From Senimuribacter intestinalis (lineage in GTDB: Bacteria > Bacillota > Clostridia > Peptostreptococcales > Anaerovoracaceae): a stretch of DNA of 64,000 nt. Below are positions 34,524 through 42,047 of the stretch, piece after piece. Positions within the stretch are counted from its first letter, which is position 1. Each line of letters opens with the position of its first letter. Both the position numbers and the translations under genes were made by a program. The notes under the pieces were generated by a model, which did no database searches, was not told the DNA's origin, and saw only the letters and a list, made by a program, of their open reading frames with translations. Location of the stretch: NCBI GenBank assembly GCA_943192975.1, contig CALPCJ010000006.1, forward strand, positions 62,001 through 126,000. The letters run 5' to 3'.

Positions 34524-36152
34524 ATGAAAAAAGCATTTGTAAATGGCAGAATCAGAACAATTGATACTGAAAATACCCTCGTGGAGGCGATGATTTGTGA
34601 AGATGGAATCATCTCTGCGCTGGGAACGACCGAGGAAATTACGAAAAAGGCACAGGACTGTGAAATCGTCGATCTGGGCGGAAAAGACGTTTTACCTGGC
34701 TTTATCGACGCTCACATCCACCTTTTGAGCCATGCCATTTTTGAGAAAAAAACGGCGTCTCTGGGCGCTGCCCGCAGTGCGGACGAAATGGTAGAAATCG
34801 TAAAGCAGTATATCGAGGAAAACCAGATTCCGGACGGCGAATGGGTCACTGGGTTCGGCTGGGATCAGGAAGTATTTCCGGGCGGAGAATTTCCAACAGT
34901 CAACGATCTGGACCGCATCTCTGATACCCACCCGATTATGCTGGACAGACGCTGCGGCACCATTTGCGCTGCCAACTCCATGGCTATGAAAATCGCTGGC
35001 ATTGACAAGAACACACCTGACCCTCAGGGCGGTGAACTGGTACGGTTTGCCGACGGCTCCCCGACTGGCGTCATGCTGGAAAGCGCCATGAGCCTGATCG
35101 GTGATCACGTGCCAAAACTGACAGATAAACTGCAGATGAAAGAACTGCTGGAATTTTCTTTCCGCGAAATGGTGAAAAACGGCGTAACCGTCTGCCATAC
35201 GGAAGACTTCTATTCTGTCGACGATAAACGGGCGCTGTGGGAAGCCTATCTGGAACTTTGCGCAGAAGGAAAAATGCCGATTGACCTGGTTTTACAGCTG
35301 CGGATTCACAGACCGGACCAGCTGCAGGAATTCTTTGATTATGGATTCCACTCCTGGCAGCGGTTTGGAAAAATCAAAATCGGACCGATTAAGTTTCTGG
35401 GCGACGGCTCACTGGGCGCATGGTCTGCAGGACTGAACGAGCCTTACAGTGATAAGCCGGACAGCTGCGGCTGCCTGTATTGGGATAAGGAAGAACTTTC
35501 CGCTATCGCAAAAGAAATCGTGGATCACGATTTTGATCTGACGATTCATGCCATCGGAGACGCTGCAGTAGAGACCTTCCTGGACGGATGCATTTCTGTA
35601 AAAGATACCATCAAAGAAAAACAGCTGCGTCCTTCTATTATCCACAGTCAGATTATGAACGAGCGCATTTTCGAGAAGTACAAGGAAGTCGACGCGATCG
35701 GCTTGATTCAGCCGATGTATATTCATTCCGACTGGAGCATCGCAGATTCTCGTGTCGGCGAACGTATGAAGACCAGCTACTGCTTCGGCAGCATGCTGAA
35801 ACAGGGCATCCGTCTGGCGGCTGGCTCCGATCTTCCGATTGAATCGGTCAATCCGCTGGAGGGCATTCAGGTCAACGTGACCAGAAAAGATCTGTCCGGA
35901 CAGCCGGAAGGCGGATGGTATCCGGAAGAGAAAATGAGCAGACTGGATGCAGTCAAACTGCATACCATTTATGGCGCTTATGTTTCTAAAGATGAAGATT
36001 CTCTCGGCTCTCTGGAAGTCGGCAAGCGGGCAAACTTTGTCGTGCTGTCAGACGATGTATTCAGCGTGCCGGAGGATACGATTAAAAATATTCAGGTGAT
36101 GAAAACCTATATTGACGGCGCGCTTGCCTTCGATATGGAAGAGGAGGAATAA
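34524..36152 (+). CDS. YtcJ-like metal-dependent amidohydrolase
   Basis: A 542-residue amidohydrolase_3 family enzyme: metal motif GFIDAHIHLLSH near residue 60, a long insert domain, HAIGDAAVETFLDG and SIIHSQIMN in the barrel, and LAAGSDLPIESVNP near the end. The family hydrolyses amides, formamides and cyclic ureides. It begins 6 bases after the pseudogene in the sigma-54 operon, and may act on a product or N-substituted form of the guanidino substrate. The substrate is unknown. Confidence 0.88.
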   Translation: MKKAFVNGRIRTIDTENTLVEAMICEDGIISALGTTEEITKKAQDCEIVDLGGKDVLPGFIDAHIHLLSHAIFEKKTASLGAARSADEMVEIVKQYIEENQIPDGEWVTGFGWDQEVFPGGEFPTVNDLDRISDTHPIMLDRRCGTICAANSMAMKIAGIDKNTPDPQGGELVRFADGSPTGVMLESAMSLIGDHVPKLTDKLQMKELLEFSFREMVKNGVTVCHTEDFYSVDDKRALWEAYLELCAEGKMPIDLVLQLRIHRPDQLQEFFDYGFHSWQRFGKIKIGPIKFLGDGSLGAWSAGLNEPYSDKPDSCGCLYWDKEELSAIAKEIVDHDFDLTIHAIGDAAVETFLDGCISVKDTIKEKQLRPSIIHSQIMNERIFEKYKEVDAIGLIQPMYIHSDWSIADSRVGERMKTSYCFGSMLKQGIRLAAGSDLPIESVNPLEGIQVNVTRKDLSGQPEGGWYPEEKMSRLDAVKLHTIYGAYVSKDEDSLGSLEVGKRANFVVLSDDVFSVPEDTIKNIQVMKTYIDGALAFDMEEEE

Positions 36153-36154
36153 AA

Positions 36155-36973
36155 ATGAGAAAGAATTGGCCGGAAGGCGTAAAAATGGGCGTAGCCCTGA
36201 CTTTTGACCTGGATGCGGAAACTTTCTGGTTTTCCCGCACCATGGACAGCTTAAACAACCCAAATTTAATGGCAGAGGGCGCATACGGTCCTAAAGTTGG
36301 CGTGCCGAGGATTTTAGATATGCTGGACAGACAGCAGCTGAAAGCGACTTTCTTTATTCCGGGCTGGGTCATCGAGCAGCATACCGAAACCTGCCAGGAA
36401 ATTGTAAGACGCGGACACGAAATCGGCTATCACGGCTATCTTCACGAAACGACTTATTTCCCGGAACAGGACAAAGAACTGGTCGCAAAATCAAAAAAAA
36501 TCATGAAAGAACTGCTGGGCGTTGAGCCGCTAGGCTACAGAGCGCCGGAAGCAATTTTGACCGAAGAAACCATTCGGAATGTCATGGCAAGCGGCTTTGA
36601 ATATTCCTCAAACACCATGGCATGTGACTGGCCTTATTTCCATGAAAGTGAAGATGGTCAGAAATTAATCGAGCTGCCGTTCTCCTGGCTGTATGATGAT
36701 ACTTCCCACTTCTTCTTCACACTGCAGCAGCCGGAAAGAAGAAGAATCTGCTCTCCGCAGTATGTAAAAGATATTTGGCAGAGCGAATTTGACGGTCTCT
36801 ATGAAGAAGGCGGTCTGATGACCCTGGTGCTGCATCCGCAGTGCATCGGCAGAATCAGCCGTATTAACATGCTGGAAGATTTAATCTGCTACATGAAGAC
36901 AAAGCCGGGCGTTGCAATCGGACCGGCGCTGGAAATCAGCAGATTGGCACGTAAAGGTTTGGAACAAGCATAA
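36155..36973 (+). CDS. Polysaccharide-deacetylase-fold hydrolase (PuuE / PgdA-like)
   Basis: A 272-residue NodB-homology enzyme with TFDLDAE (metal Asp), RRGHEIGYHGYLHE (HxxxH) and GYRAPEA. It lacks a signal peptide. The layout is closest to the cytoplasmic PuuE allantoinase and HpPgdA/cyclic-imidase branch, not to exported chitin or peptidoglycan deacetylases. Next to two amidohydrolase-type enzymes it more likely opens a ring or hydrolyses an amide in small-molecule catabolism. It lies 2 bases after the preceding stop. Confidence 0.85.
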   Translation: MRKNWPEGVKMGVALTFDLDAETFWFSRTMDSLNNPNLMAEGAYGPKVGVPRILDMLDRQQLKATFFIPGWVIEQHTETCQEIVRRGHEIGYHGYLHETTYFPEQDKELVAKSKKIMKELLGVEPLGYRAPEAILTEETIRNVMASGFEYSSNTMACDWPYFHESEDGQKLIELPFSWLYDDTSHFFFTLQQPERRRICSPQYVKDIWQSEFDGLYEEGGLMTLVLHPQCIGRISRINMLEDLICYMKTKPGVAIGPALEISRLARKGLEQA

Positions 36974-37011
36974 TCAAGACAATCCAATGTAGATGTACAC
37001 TCCTTTGGTAC

Positions 37012-37049
37012 AGCAGCGCGCCCGGTGGGAATCCACCGGGCGCGCTGCT
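37012..37049 (+). terminator. Strong hairpin at the end of the guanidino-hydrolase operon
   Basis: A perfect 17-bp stem (AGCAGCGCGCCCGGTGG and its complement) with a GAAT loop, followed by TGTCTGCACTTT. The tail resembles that of the hairpin at 28016. Confidence 0.82.
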
Positions 37050-37154
37050 TGTCTGCACTTTAGCGGGTTGAGCAGGGTCTGCGAGGCAGCGCCTGCTCGA
37101 TCAGACTAGGCGCTGCCTGCGGTAAACACATGAAAAGAGCATTCACCCATCGAC

Positions 37155-37334
37155 GCTGACTAAATTTTGGATTTTGCTGAATTTTGTCAGCAAATCGTGA
37201 AGAATTAGGTTTCATATTCTTAAAATCCTGACAAAGCAGACAAAATCAAAAGAATTTGTCAGTTTTGTCAGCGTTTTTAGCTAAAATGCTGACAGATTTG
37301 ACAAAAAACTAAAAAAATGTCAGTTTTGTCAGCG
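37155..37334. repeat. Cluster of TGTCAGC motifs in both orientations
   Basis: In this gene-free AT-rich stretch, TGTCAG or its complement CTGACA occurs about eight times. TGTCAGTTTTGTCAGCG is present twice exactly (37257-37273 and 37319-37335 region), and TTGCTGA/TCAGCAA forms a hairpin at 37174-37194. Such spacing suggests a multi-site binding region. Confidence 0.6.
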
Positions 37335-37390
37335 ACATAGAAATTTAAAACTTTTTCGTGTGTTCACCTTGGCACATTGCTGTATTCCCA

Positions 37391-37419
37391 TTGACTTTTT
37401 CTGCAGGCGCATGTACACT
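37391..37419 (+). promoter_or_regulatory. Promoter of the EamA transporter leader
   Basis: TTGACT, 17 bases, TACACT, giving an untranslated leader of about 150 bases before the ATG at 37575. Confidence 0.6.
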
Positions 37420-37475
37420 ATACCTATAAAACTGAAAGAAAAACGCAGATGATGTACCGCCGGGTAGATGATTTT

Positions 37476-37533
37476 AGCGTCCTAATCCATTCCGTTAGGC
37501 CTTAGAAGGAATGGTGCGGGGCGCTTTTGTTTT
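37476..37533 (+). terminator. Leader terminator upstream of the EamA gene (possible riboswitch platform)
   Basis: AGCGTCC pairs with GGGCGCT and the nested CCATTCC with GGAATGG around a 14-base loop; TTTGTTTTC follows. A full intrinsic terminator inside a 5' leader, preceded by the compact segment TACCGCCGGGTAGATGA, points to regulated readthrough. I cannot assign a riboswitch class. Confidence 0.65.
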
Positions 37534-37574
37534 CTTGTCAGGAGGTATTTTGCGGCGTTGAAGGAGGAAAGCGT

Positions 37575-38009
37575 ATGAGTATTTTTACATTTTGGTGGCC
37601 TATAGCACTGCTTCTGGTGGCGCACACCTTTTATCAGGTCAGCGCAAAATCTGTGCCGGAGGCAATGGATCCTTTCGCAGCGGTATTTTTTAACTATGTG
37701 GTGGCTGCGGCTGCAGCCTTTGTCCTGTGGATGGTCATGGGGCAGGACAAAAACCTGGCGGTGCAGTTTGGGAAGATGAACTGGGCACCGGTTGTCATGG
37801 GATTTACCATTACGGCGGTGGAAGTAGCATCGGTCTTTATGTATAAGCTGGGCTGGAATATCAGCGTGGGAACGACCATTGTAAATATTGCTCTTGCCGT
37901 AGTCCTTGCGGTGATTGGAATACTTTTTTATAGAGAGGTTTTGACGGTACAGCAGATGGTGGGAATTGGTCTTTGCATTGCCGGTGTCATCGTAATAGCG
38001 AGGAGCTGA
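37575..38009 (+). CDS. Small single-domain EamA/DMT-family transporter
   Basis: A 144-residue membrane protein with four to five helices, equal to one EamA half; it should act as a dimer. The ATG at 37575 has AAGGAGG 7 bases before it. The DMT superfamily includes small multidrug and guanidinium exporters and metabolite exporters. The end GIGLCIAGVIVIARS is typical. Its leader carries a terminator, so expression is probably ligand-controlled. Confidence 0.85.
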   Translation: MSIFTFWWPIALLLVAHTFYQVSAKSVPEAMDPFAAVFFNYVVAAAAAFVLWMVMGQDKNLAVQFGKMNWAPVVMGFTITAVEVASVFMYKLGWNISVGTTIVNIALAVVLAVIGILFYREVLTVQQMVGIGLCIAGVIVIARS

Positions 38010-38059
38010 AAATTCGCAAAAATGCACCAAACAAAAAGTCATAATCTCTGAAAATTAAT

Positions 38060-38088
38060 TTGACATTTCCGTCACAATTCGTTAAAAT
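38060..38088 (+). promoter_or_regulatory. Promoter of the P-loop ATPase gene
   Basis: TTGACA, 17 bases, TAAAAT, with the ATG at 38128. Confidence 0.75.
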
Positions 38089-38127
38089 ATAAGTGTAAAG
38101 TGAGAATGCAAAATGGGAGAGTTTTCG

Positions 38128-38820
38128 ATGAAAAGCATTTTAACAGAAATGATTAAGACTAAGAAGAACTTCGTCTTTGTAGGCGAAGCAGGCAGCGGTA
38201 AGAGCGAAATTGCAATTAACTTTGCCTTCCAGCTTGCAGAGCTTTCTGATAAGAAGGTGCACTTCTTTGATATGGACCAGACGAAGCCGCTGTTTCGTTC
38301 CAGAGATATCAGACATCAGATTGAGGATGCAGGCATCGTCTTCCATTATGAGGAACAGTTTTTTGACGCACCGACCCTGCCGGGCGGCGTGAGAAACTAT
38401 ATGGCGGACGAGGATAGTATCGTAATTATGGACGTAGGCGGCGACCATGTCGGAGCAAGACTCATCGGTGCATTTTCACCGTTTCTCAACCGAGAAAATA
38501 CGCAGAACTTCTTCGTCATTAACGCATATCGTCCGTGGTCGAAGGATTTAATCAGTATTGACGGTACCATGGCCCGCGTATTGGGCATGGCTCGCATCGA
38601 TTTAGCAAATGTCTCAATTTTGAGTAATCCCAATGTGGGAATTACTACTACAGCGGAGGAAGCGCTTGATGGCAATGAGAAAGTCAAAGCATTAATTGGA
38701 GAATATTTGAATGTCGACTACATGTGCGCTCTTGCGCACCTTTGTCCTGAGATTTCAGGAAAGACAAATACCCCGCTTCTTCCGGTGAATTTGTATCTGA
38801 CCTATGAGTGGGTCGATTAG
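38128..38820 (+). CDS. P-loop ATPase associated with 2-oxoacid:ferredoxin oxidoreductase
   Basis: A 230-residue ATP-binding protein with Walker A GEAGSGKSE near residue 17 and IVIMDVGGDHVGARL as a Walker B-like segment. The ATG at 38128 is supported by GGGAG at 38115; an upstream ATG at 38113 has none. It precedes the Vor-type operon. The family is conserved and uncharacterised as far as I know; a role in assembly or regulation of the oxidoreductase is inferred from position. Confidence 0.78.
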   Translation: MKSILTEMIKTKKNFVFVGEAGSGKSEIAINFAFQLAELSDKKVHFFDMDQTKPLFRSRDIRHQIEDAGIVFHYEEQFFDAPTLPGGVRNYMADEDSIVIMDVGGDHVGARLIGAFSPFLNRENTQNFFVINAYRPWSKDLISIDGTMARVLGMARIDLANVSILSNPNVGITTTAEEALDGNEKVKALIGEYLNVDYMCALAHLCPEISGKTNTPLLPVNLYLTYEWVD

Positions 38821-38944
38821 AAATGTCAACTACCCTGGCTTTGCCTGGGGTTATTGAATAACGGTTTGAGAGCCTTTGCTTTTCGCTGGCTCAGTACACC
38901 ATGTTACGACTAGAGCCAGCCCAAAACAAGTTTTGGGGCTCTAA

Positions 38945-38994
38945 AGCATAAGGTCTGCCAGACTGCTCACTGAGTTCGCAGGGCAGGACCATTA
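38945..38994 (+). repeat. 50-bp direct repeat, copy 1, in the oxidoreductase leader
   Basis: Starts AGCATAAGGTCTGCC and ends GGCAGGACCATTA; the ends can pair as an imperfect hairpin. The leader 38821-39097 also contains a bulged hairpin TAGAGCC..CCAAAAC / GTTTTGGGGCTCTA at about 38921-38943. Confidence 0.9.
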
Positions 38995-39033
38995 TACGAC
39001 GCATTCTAAACCGGCTAAAGACCGGAGAATGCC

Positions 39034-39083
39034 AGCATAAGGTCTGCCAAACTGCTCACTGAGTTCGCAGGGCAGGACCATTA
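39034..39083 (+). repeat. 50-bp direct repeat, copy 2, abutting the ribosome binding site
   Basis: Differs from copy 1 by one base (G to A in the loop) and begins exactly 89 bases later. A CATTCT..CCGG / CCGG..AGAATG hairpin separates the copies. Copy 2 runs straight into AAGGAGGT of the first oxidoreductase gene, so its folding could affect translation. Confidence 0.9.
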
Positions 39084-39097
39084 AGGAGGTAATCAAA

Positions 39098-39313
39098 ATG
39101 GCAAAAGGAAAAGTGGAAATTAGAGCAGAGAGCTGCAAGAGCTGCGGTTATTGCGTTAAATTCTGCCCTAAGAAAGTGCTCGCTATTGGCGACAAAGTAA
39201 ATTCTAAAGGCTACCAGTATGTTGTTGCAGCAAATCCGGACGACTGCATCGGCTGTGCCGCTTGCGGAGTTGTCTGTCCAGACGCAGCAATCGAAGTTTA
39301 TAGGGAGGTTTAG
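39098..39313 (+). CDS. 2-oxoacid:ferredoxin oxidoreductase, delta (ferredoxin) subunit
   Basis: A 71-residue 2[4Fe-4S] ferredoxin-like subunit with CKSCGYCVKFCPKK and CIGCAACGVVCPDA. It passes electrons from the thiamine centre to ferredoxin. It is first in a four-gene operon (delta, alpha, beta, gamma) of Vor/Kor type. Confidence 0.93.
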   Translation: MAKGKVEIRAESCKSCGYCVKFCPKKVLAIGDKVNSKGYQYVVAANPDDCIGCAACGVVCPDAAIEVYREV

Positions 39314-39318
39314 AAAAA

Positions 39319-40401
39319 ATGGCAAGAGTATTTATGAAGGGCTGTGAAGCAATCGCAGAAGCAGCTACCAGAGCTGGCTGTAGATTCTTTGCCGGCTACC
39401 CAATCACACCACAGAACGAGATTCCGGAATACTTTGCAAGAAGAATGCCGGAAGTTGAAAACGGCGTATTCGTACAGGGTGAAAGTGAAGTCGCTTCTGT
39501 CAATATGCTGTATGGCGCAGTACAGACAGGAACAAGATCCATGAGTTCTTCTTCCAGTACTGGTATCAGTTTATATAGTGAAGGTATTTCCTATTGCGCT
39601 GCTGCGCGTCTTCCAATCGTATATGTAAACGTGCAGAGAGGCGGTCCTGGTATCGGTGCAATTCAGCCGGCACAGCAGGACTACATGCAGGCAACCAAGG
39701 CTTCCGGCAACGGTGGTTTTGAAATGATCGTACTGTCTCCTTCCACTGTACAGGAAGCAGTAGACATGACCTATGAAGCATTTGATTTGGCAGAAAGAGA
39801 CATGAACCCTGTTCTGATTCTGACAGATGGTGTTATGGGTACTATGATGGAGCCTGTTGAACTCCCTCCGATGAAGAGCGACGAAGAAGTTGCGGCACTG
39901 AAAGCTGCTCGTAAAGATATTTCCGCAGTTGGTCACAGCCCTGAAGAACAGGTTAGAATCCTTCCTGGCGGCGTAGGCGGCGGTTTTGAGCCAGTAAACA
40001 TTGAAGCTGCAAAACTTTATGAATCTTGGAAAGAAAATGACGTTAGAGTAGAAGAAATCATGGTTGATGACGCAGAAATCATTTTGACCGCTTATGGTAT
40101 CTCCGCTCGTATCGCTAGAATTGCAGTAAAAGAACTGAGAGCAGAAGGCATTAAGGCTGGACTCATCAGACCGATTGCAATTCATCCGTTCCCATATAAG
40201 TCCTTTGAAAATCTGGACTTCAACAGAGTTAAGGGTATCTTAGACATCGAAATGTCCATCCCTGCACAGATGAGATGGGACGTAGACCACGCAGTTCATG
40301 GCAGATGTCCAATCAAAGAATGTCTCAGATCCGGCGGTGAGCTGATGACAAAAGAAAGAGTTATGGCTGCAGCACATGAACTGGTAAAGGAGGTATTATA
40401 A
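39319..40401 (+). CDS. vorB: 2-oxoacid:ferredoxin oxidoreductase, alpha subunit (VorB-like)
   Basis: A 360-residue alpha subunit: AGYPITPQNEIPEY, GESEVASVNMLYGA, SSSTGISLYSEGI and GGPGIGAIQPAQQDYMQATK, followed by a C-terminal transketolase-like domain. Among the family, the length and these motifs fit 3-methyl-2-oxobutanoate (branched-chain) oxidoreductase better than pyruvate oxidoreductase, but 2-oxoglutarate cannot be excluded. It lets the cell oxidise branched-chain oxo acids from amino acid fermentation to acyl-CoA with reduced ferredoxin. Start follows GGGAGG. Confidence 0.88.
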   Translation: MARVFMKGCEAIAEAATRAGCRFFAGYPITPQNEIPEYFARRMPEVENGVFVQGESEVASVNMLYGAVQTGTRSMSSSSSTGISLYSEGISYCAAARLPIVYVNVQRGGPGIGAIQPAQQDYMQATKASGNGGFEMIVLSPSTVQEAVDMTYEAFDLAERDMNPVLILTDGVMGTMMEPVELPPMKSDEEVAALKAARKDISAVGHSPEEQVRILPGGVGGGFEPVNIEAAKLYESWKENDVRVEEIMVDDAEIILTAYGISARIARIAVKELRAEGIKAGLIRPIAIHPFPYKSFENLDFNRVKGILDIEMSIPAQMRWDVDHAVHGRCPIKECLRSGGELMTKERVMAAAHELVKEVL

Positions 40402-41150
40402 TGGAAAAAGTATATAAGAGAACCATTGGTATCAAACCTGAAACCGTATCCGGATTCTGTCCGGGCTGTATGCACGGAACCATTCATAAACTGATTGGTG
40501 AAGTTGTTGAAGAATTAGGTATGCTGGACAAATTAGTTCGCTGCGAAGGCGTTGGCTGCTGCGGACTGGGTCAGTTATACGTATCCCACGACCTGAACAT
40601 TTCTGCACACGGCAGAGCTTGCGCAGTTGCAACAGGTCTGAAGAGATCCAATCCGGAATCTCTGGTTTATACATATCAGGGCGATGGAGACCTTGCTTCC
40701 ATCGGTCTTGGCGAAACAGTTTCCGCTGCTAACAGAGGTGAAAACTTTACCGTTATCTTTGTAAACAACGGTATCTATGGCATGACTGGTGGACAGATGG
40801 CACCGACTACACTGATCGGCATGAAGGCTACTACTGCACCGAAGGGCAGAAATCCGGAAGAACACGGATATCCAATCCACATGTGTGAAGTTTTGAGCCA
40901 GCTGACAGCTCCTGCTTATCTGGAAAGAACCAGCTGCAACACACCTGCTAACGTTCGTAAGACAAAAGCGGCTATCAAGAAAGCATTCCAGAACCAGATT
41001 GACGGAAAAGGCTTCTCCATGGTTGAAATTGTTACTACATGTCCAACAAACTGGGGCATGAGCGAAGCAAAAGCGCTGGATTTCTTAGAGGAAAAAATGC
41101 TGAAAGAATTCCCGCTGGGTGTATTCAGAGATAAATCAAAGGAGGAATAG
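40401..41150 (+). CDS. 2-oxoacid:ferredoxin oxidoreductase, beta (TPP) subunit
   Basis: A 249-residue thiamine diphosphate-binding subunit with CPGCMHG, CEGVGCCG and the TPP motif GDGDLASIGLGE...NNGIYGMTGGQ. It overlaps the alpha stop by one base (TAATG). It carries the active site for decarboxylation. Confidence 0.92.
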   Translation: MEKVYKRTIGIKPETVSGFCPGCMHGTIHKLIGEVVEELGMLDKLVRCEGVGCCGLGQLYVSHDLNISAHGRACAVATGLKRSNPESLVYTYQGDGDLASIGLGETVSAANRGENFTVIFVNNGIYGMTGGQMAPTTLIGMKATTAPKGRNPEEHGYPIHMCEVLSQLTAPAYLERTSCNTPANVRKTKAAIKKAFQNQIDGKGFSMVEIVTTCPTNWGMSEAKALDFLEEKMLKEFPLGVFRDKSKEE

Positions 41151-41153
41151 AAC

Positions 41154-41702
41154 ATGGAAAGAAATTTACTTGTTGCCGGATTTGGCGGACAGGGTGTCAT
41201 GATGCTAGGAACTCTTTTGGCTCAGGCAACTTGCGAATCAACTGATAAACACGTAACATATTTCCCATCCTACGGCGCAGAAATGCGTGGAGGTACAGCT
41301 AACTGCTACGTTGTAATCTCCGATGACGAAATCGGTGCGCCTGTTATGGAAGCAATGGAAGATATGATTGTCATGAACGATCCTTCCCTGCATAGATTCC
41401 TTGACAAGCTGAAACCAGGCGGAAACCTGCTGATTAACAGCTCCATCGTAATCTCTCCAATCGAGAGAGACGACATCAAGGTCATCAAAGTTCCTGTAAC
41501 TGAAATGGCTCTGGAAATGGGAAATCCGAAAGTTTTGAACATCATCATGCTGGGCGCTTACATCGGCGCAACAGAAGTTGTTCCAAAAGAAGTTATCATT
41601 GAAACTATCAAGAACAAACTGGGTAAGAAAAAACCAGAGTTCCTGCCGATGAACTTAGAAGCTTTCGAAAAAGGATTTGCGATTGGCGCAGCTGCAAAAT
41701 AA
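41154..41702 (+). CDS. 2-oxoacid:ferredoxin oxidoreductase, gamma subunit
   Basis: A 182-residue gamma subunit with AGFGGQGVMMLG and YFPSYGAEMRGGTANCYVVIS, the standard start of this CoA-interacting domain. It ends the operon and is followed by a strong terminator. Confidence 0.92.
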   Translation: MERNLLVAGFGGQGVMMLGTLLAQATCESTDKHVTYFPSYGAEMRGGTANCYVVISDDEIGAPVMEAMEDMIVMNDPSLHRFLDKLKPGGNLLINSSIVISPIERDDIKVIKVPVTEMALEMGNPKVLNIIMLGAYIGATEVVPKEVIIETIKNKLGKKKPEFLPMNLEAFEKGFAIGAAAK

Positions 41703-41714
41703 AATATGTATTTT

Positions 41715-41755
41715 AAAACCACCTGCAGGCAGGAAACCGTTTGCAGGTGGTTTTT
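41715..41755 (+). terminator. Terminator of the oxidoreductase operon
   Basis: AAAACCACCTGCA and TGCAGGTGGTTTTT form a perfect 13-bp stem with a T-run. Confidence 0.93.
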
Positions 41756-41791
41756 GCGTGGTGGAGTACTTGGCGTTTGACGGATGACTGC

Positions 41792-41876
41792 CGCCATGTA
41801 TACAGAAAAACGTTTAAAATATGGCGATTTTCAGAGGATGAACGCCATAGATACAAAAAAGCTTTAGATTATGGCG
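41792..41876. repeat. Two consecutive CGCCAT...ATGGCG hairpin units
   Basis: Units at 41792-41826 and 41843-41876 each begin CGCCAT, hold a similar AT-rich core (ATACA-A-AAA..GTTTA/CTTTAGA) and end ATGGCG. They lie in a gene-free 345-base gap before the tRNA nucleotidyltransferase gene. Apart from these and the upstream terminator I see no gene there. Confidence 0.65.
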
Positions 41877-42047
41877 CATCGGCTTCTCTGCAGCAGGAAC
41901 TACCGCATTAGACTTGGATATTTTTCAGTGCAATATCACTTATATTGCAAAGAGGAAATTCGTTTTTAAAAGGAGAATATACATTGACAAAAGCCTATTG
42001 CAGCGGTAGTGTATAAATAAACACTATATGCGGCAGGAGGTTATTTG

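Noticed and set aside
38945..39083. CRISPR array
   Set aside because: Only two repeats of 50 bases with a hairpin spacer and a coding gene at once downstream; no cas genes.
39319..41702. Pyruvate:ferredoxin oxidoreductase
   Set aside because: Subunit lengths and alpha motifs fit the Vor/Kor four-subunit type better; the substrate stays open.
41984..42016. Ten-codon TTG-started frame after AAGGAG before cca
   Set aside because: Too short and without conservation evidence; the AAGGAG may be chance.
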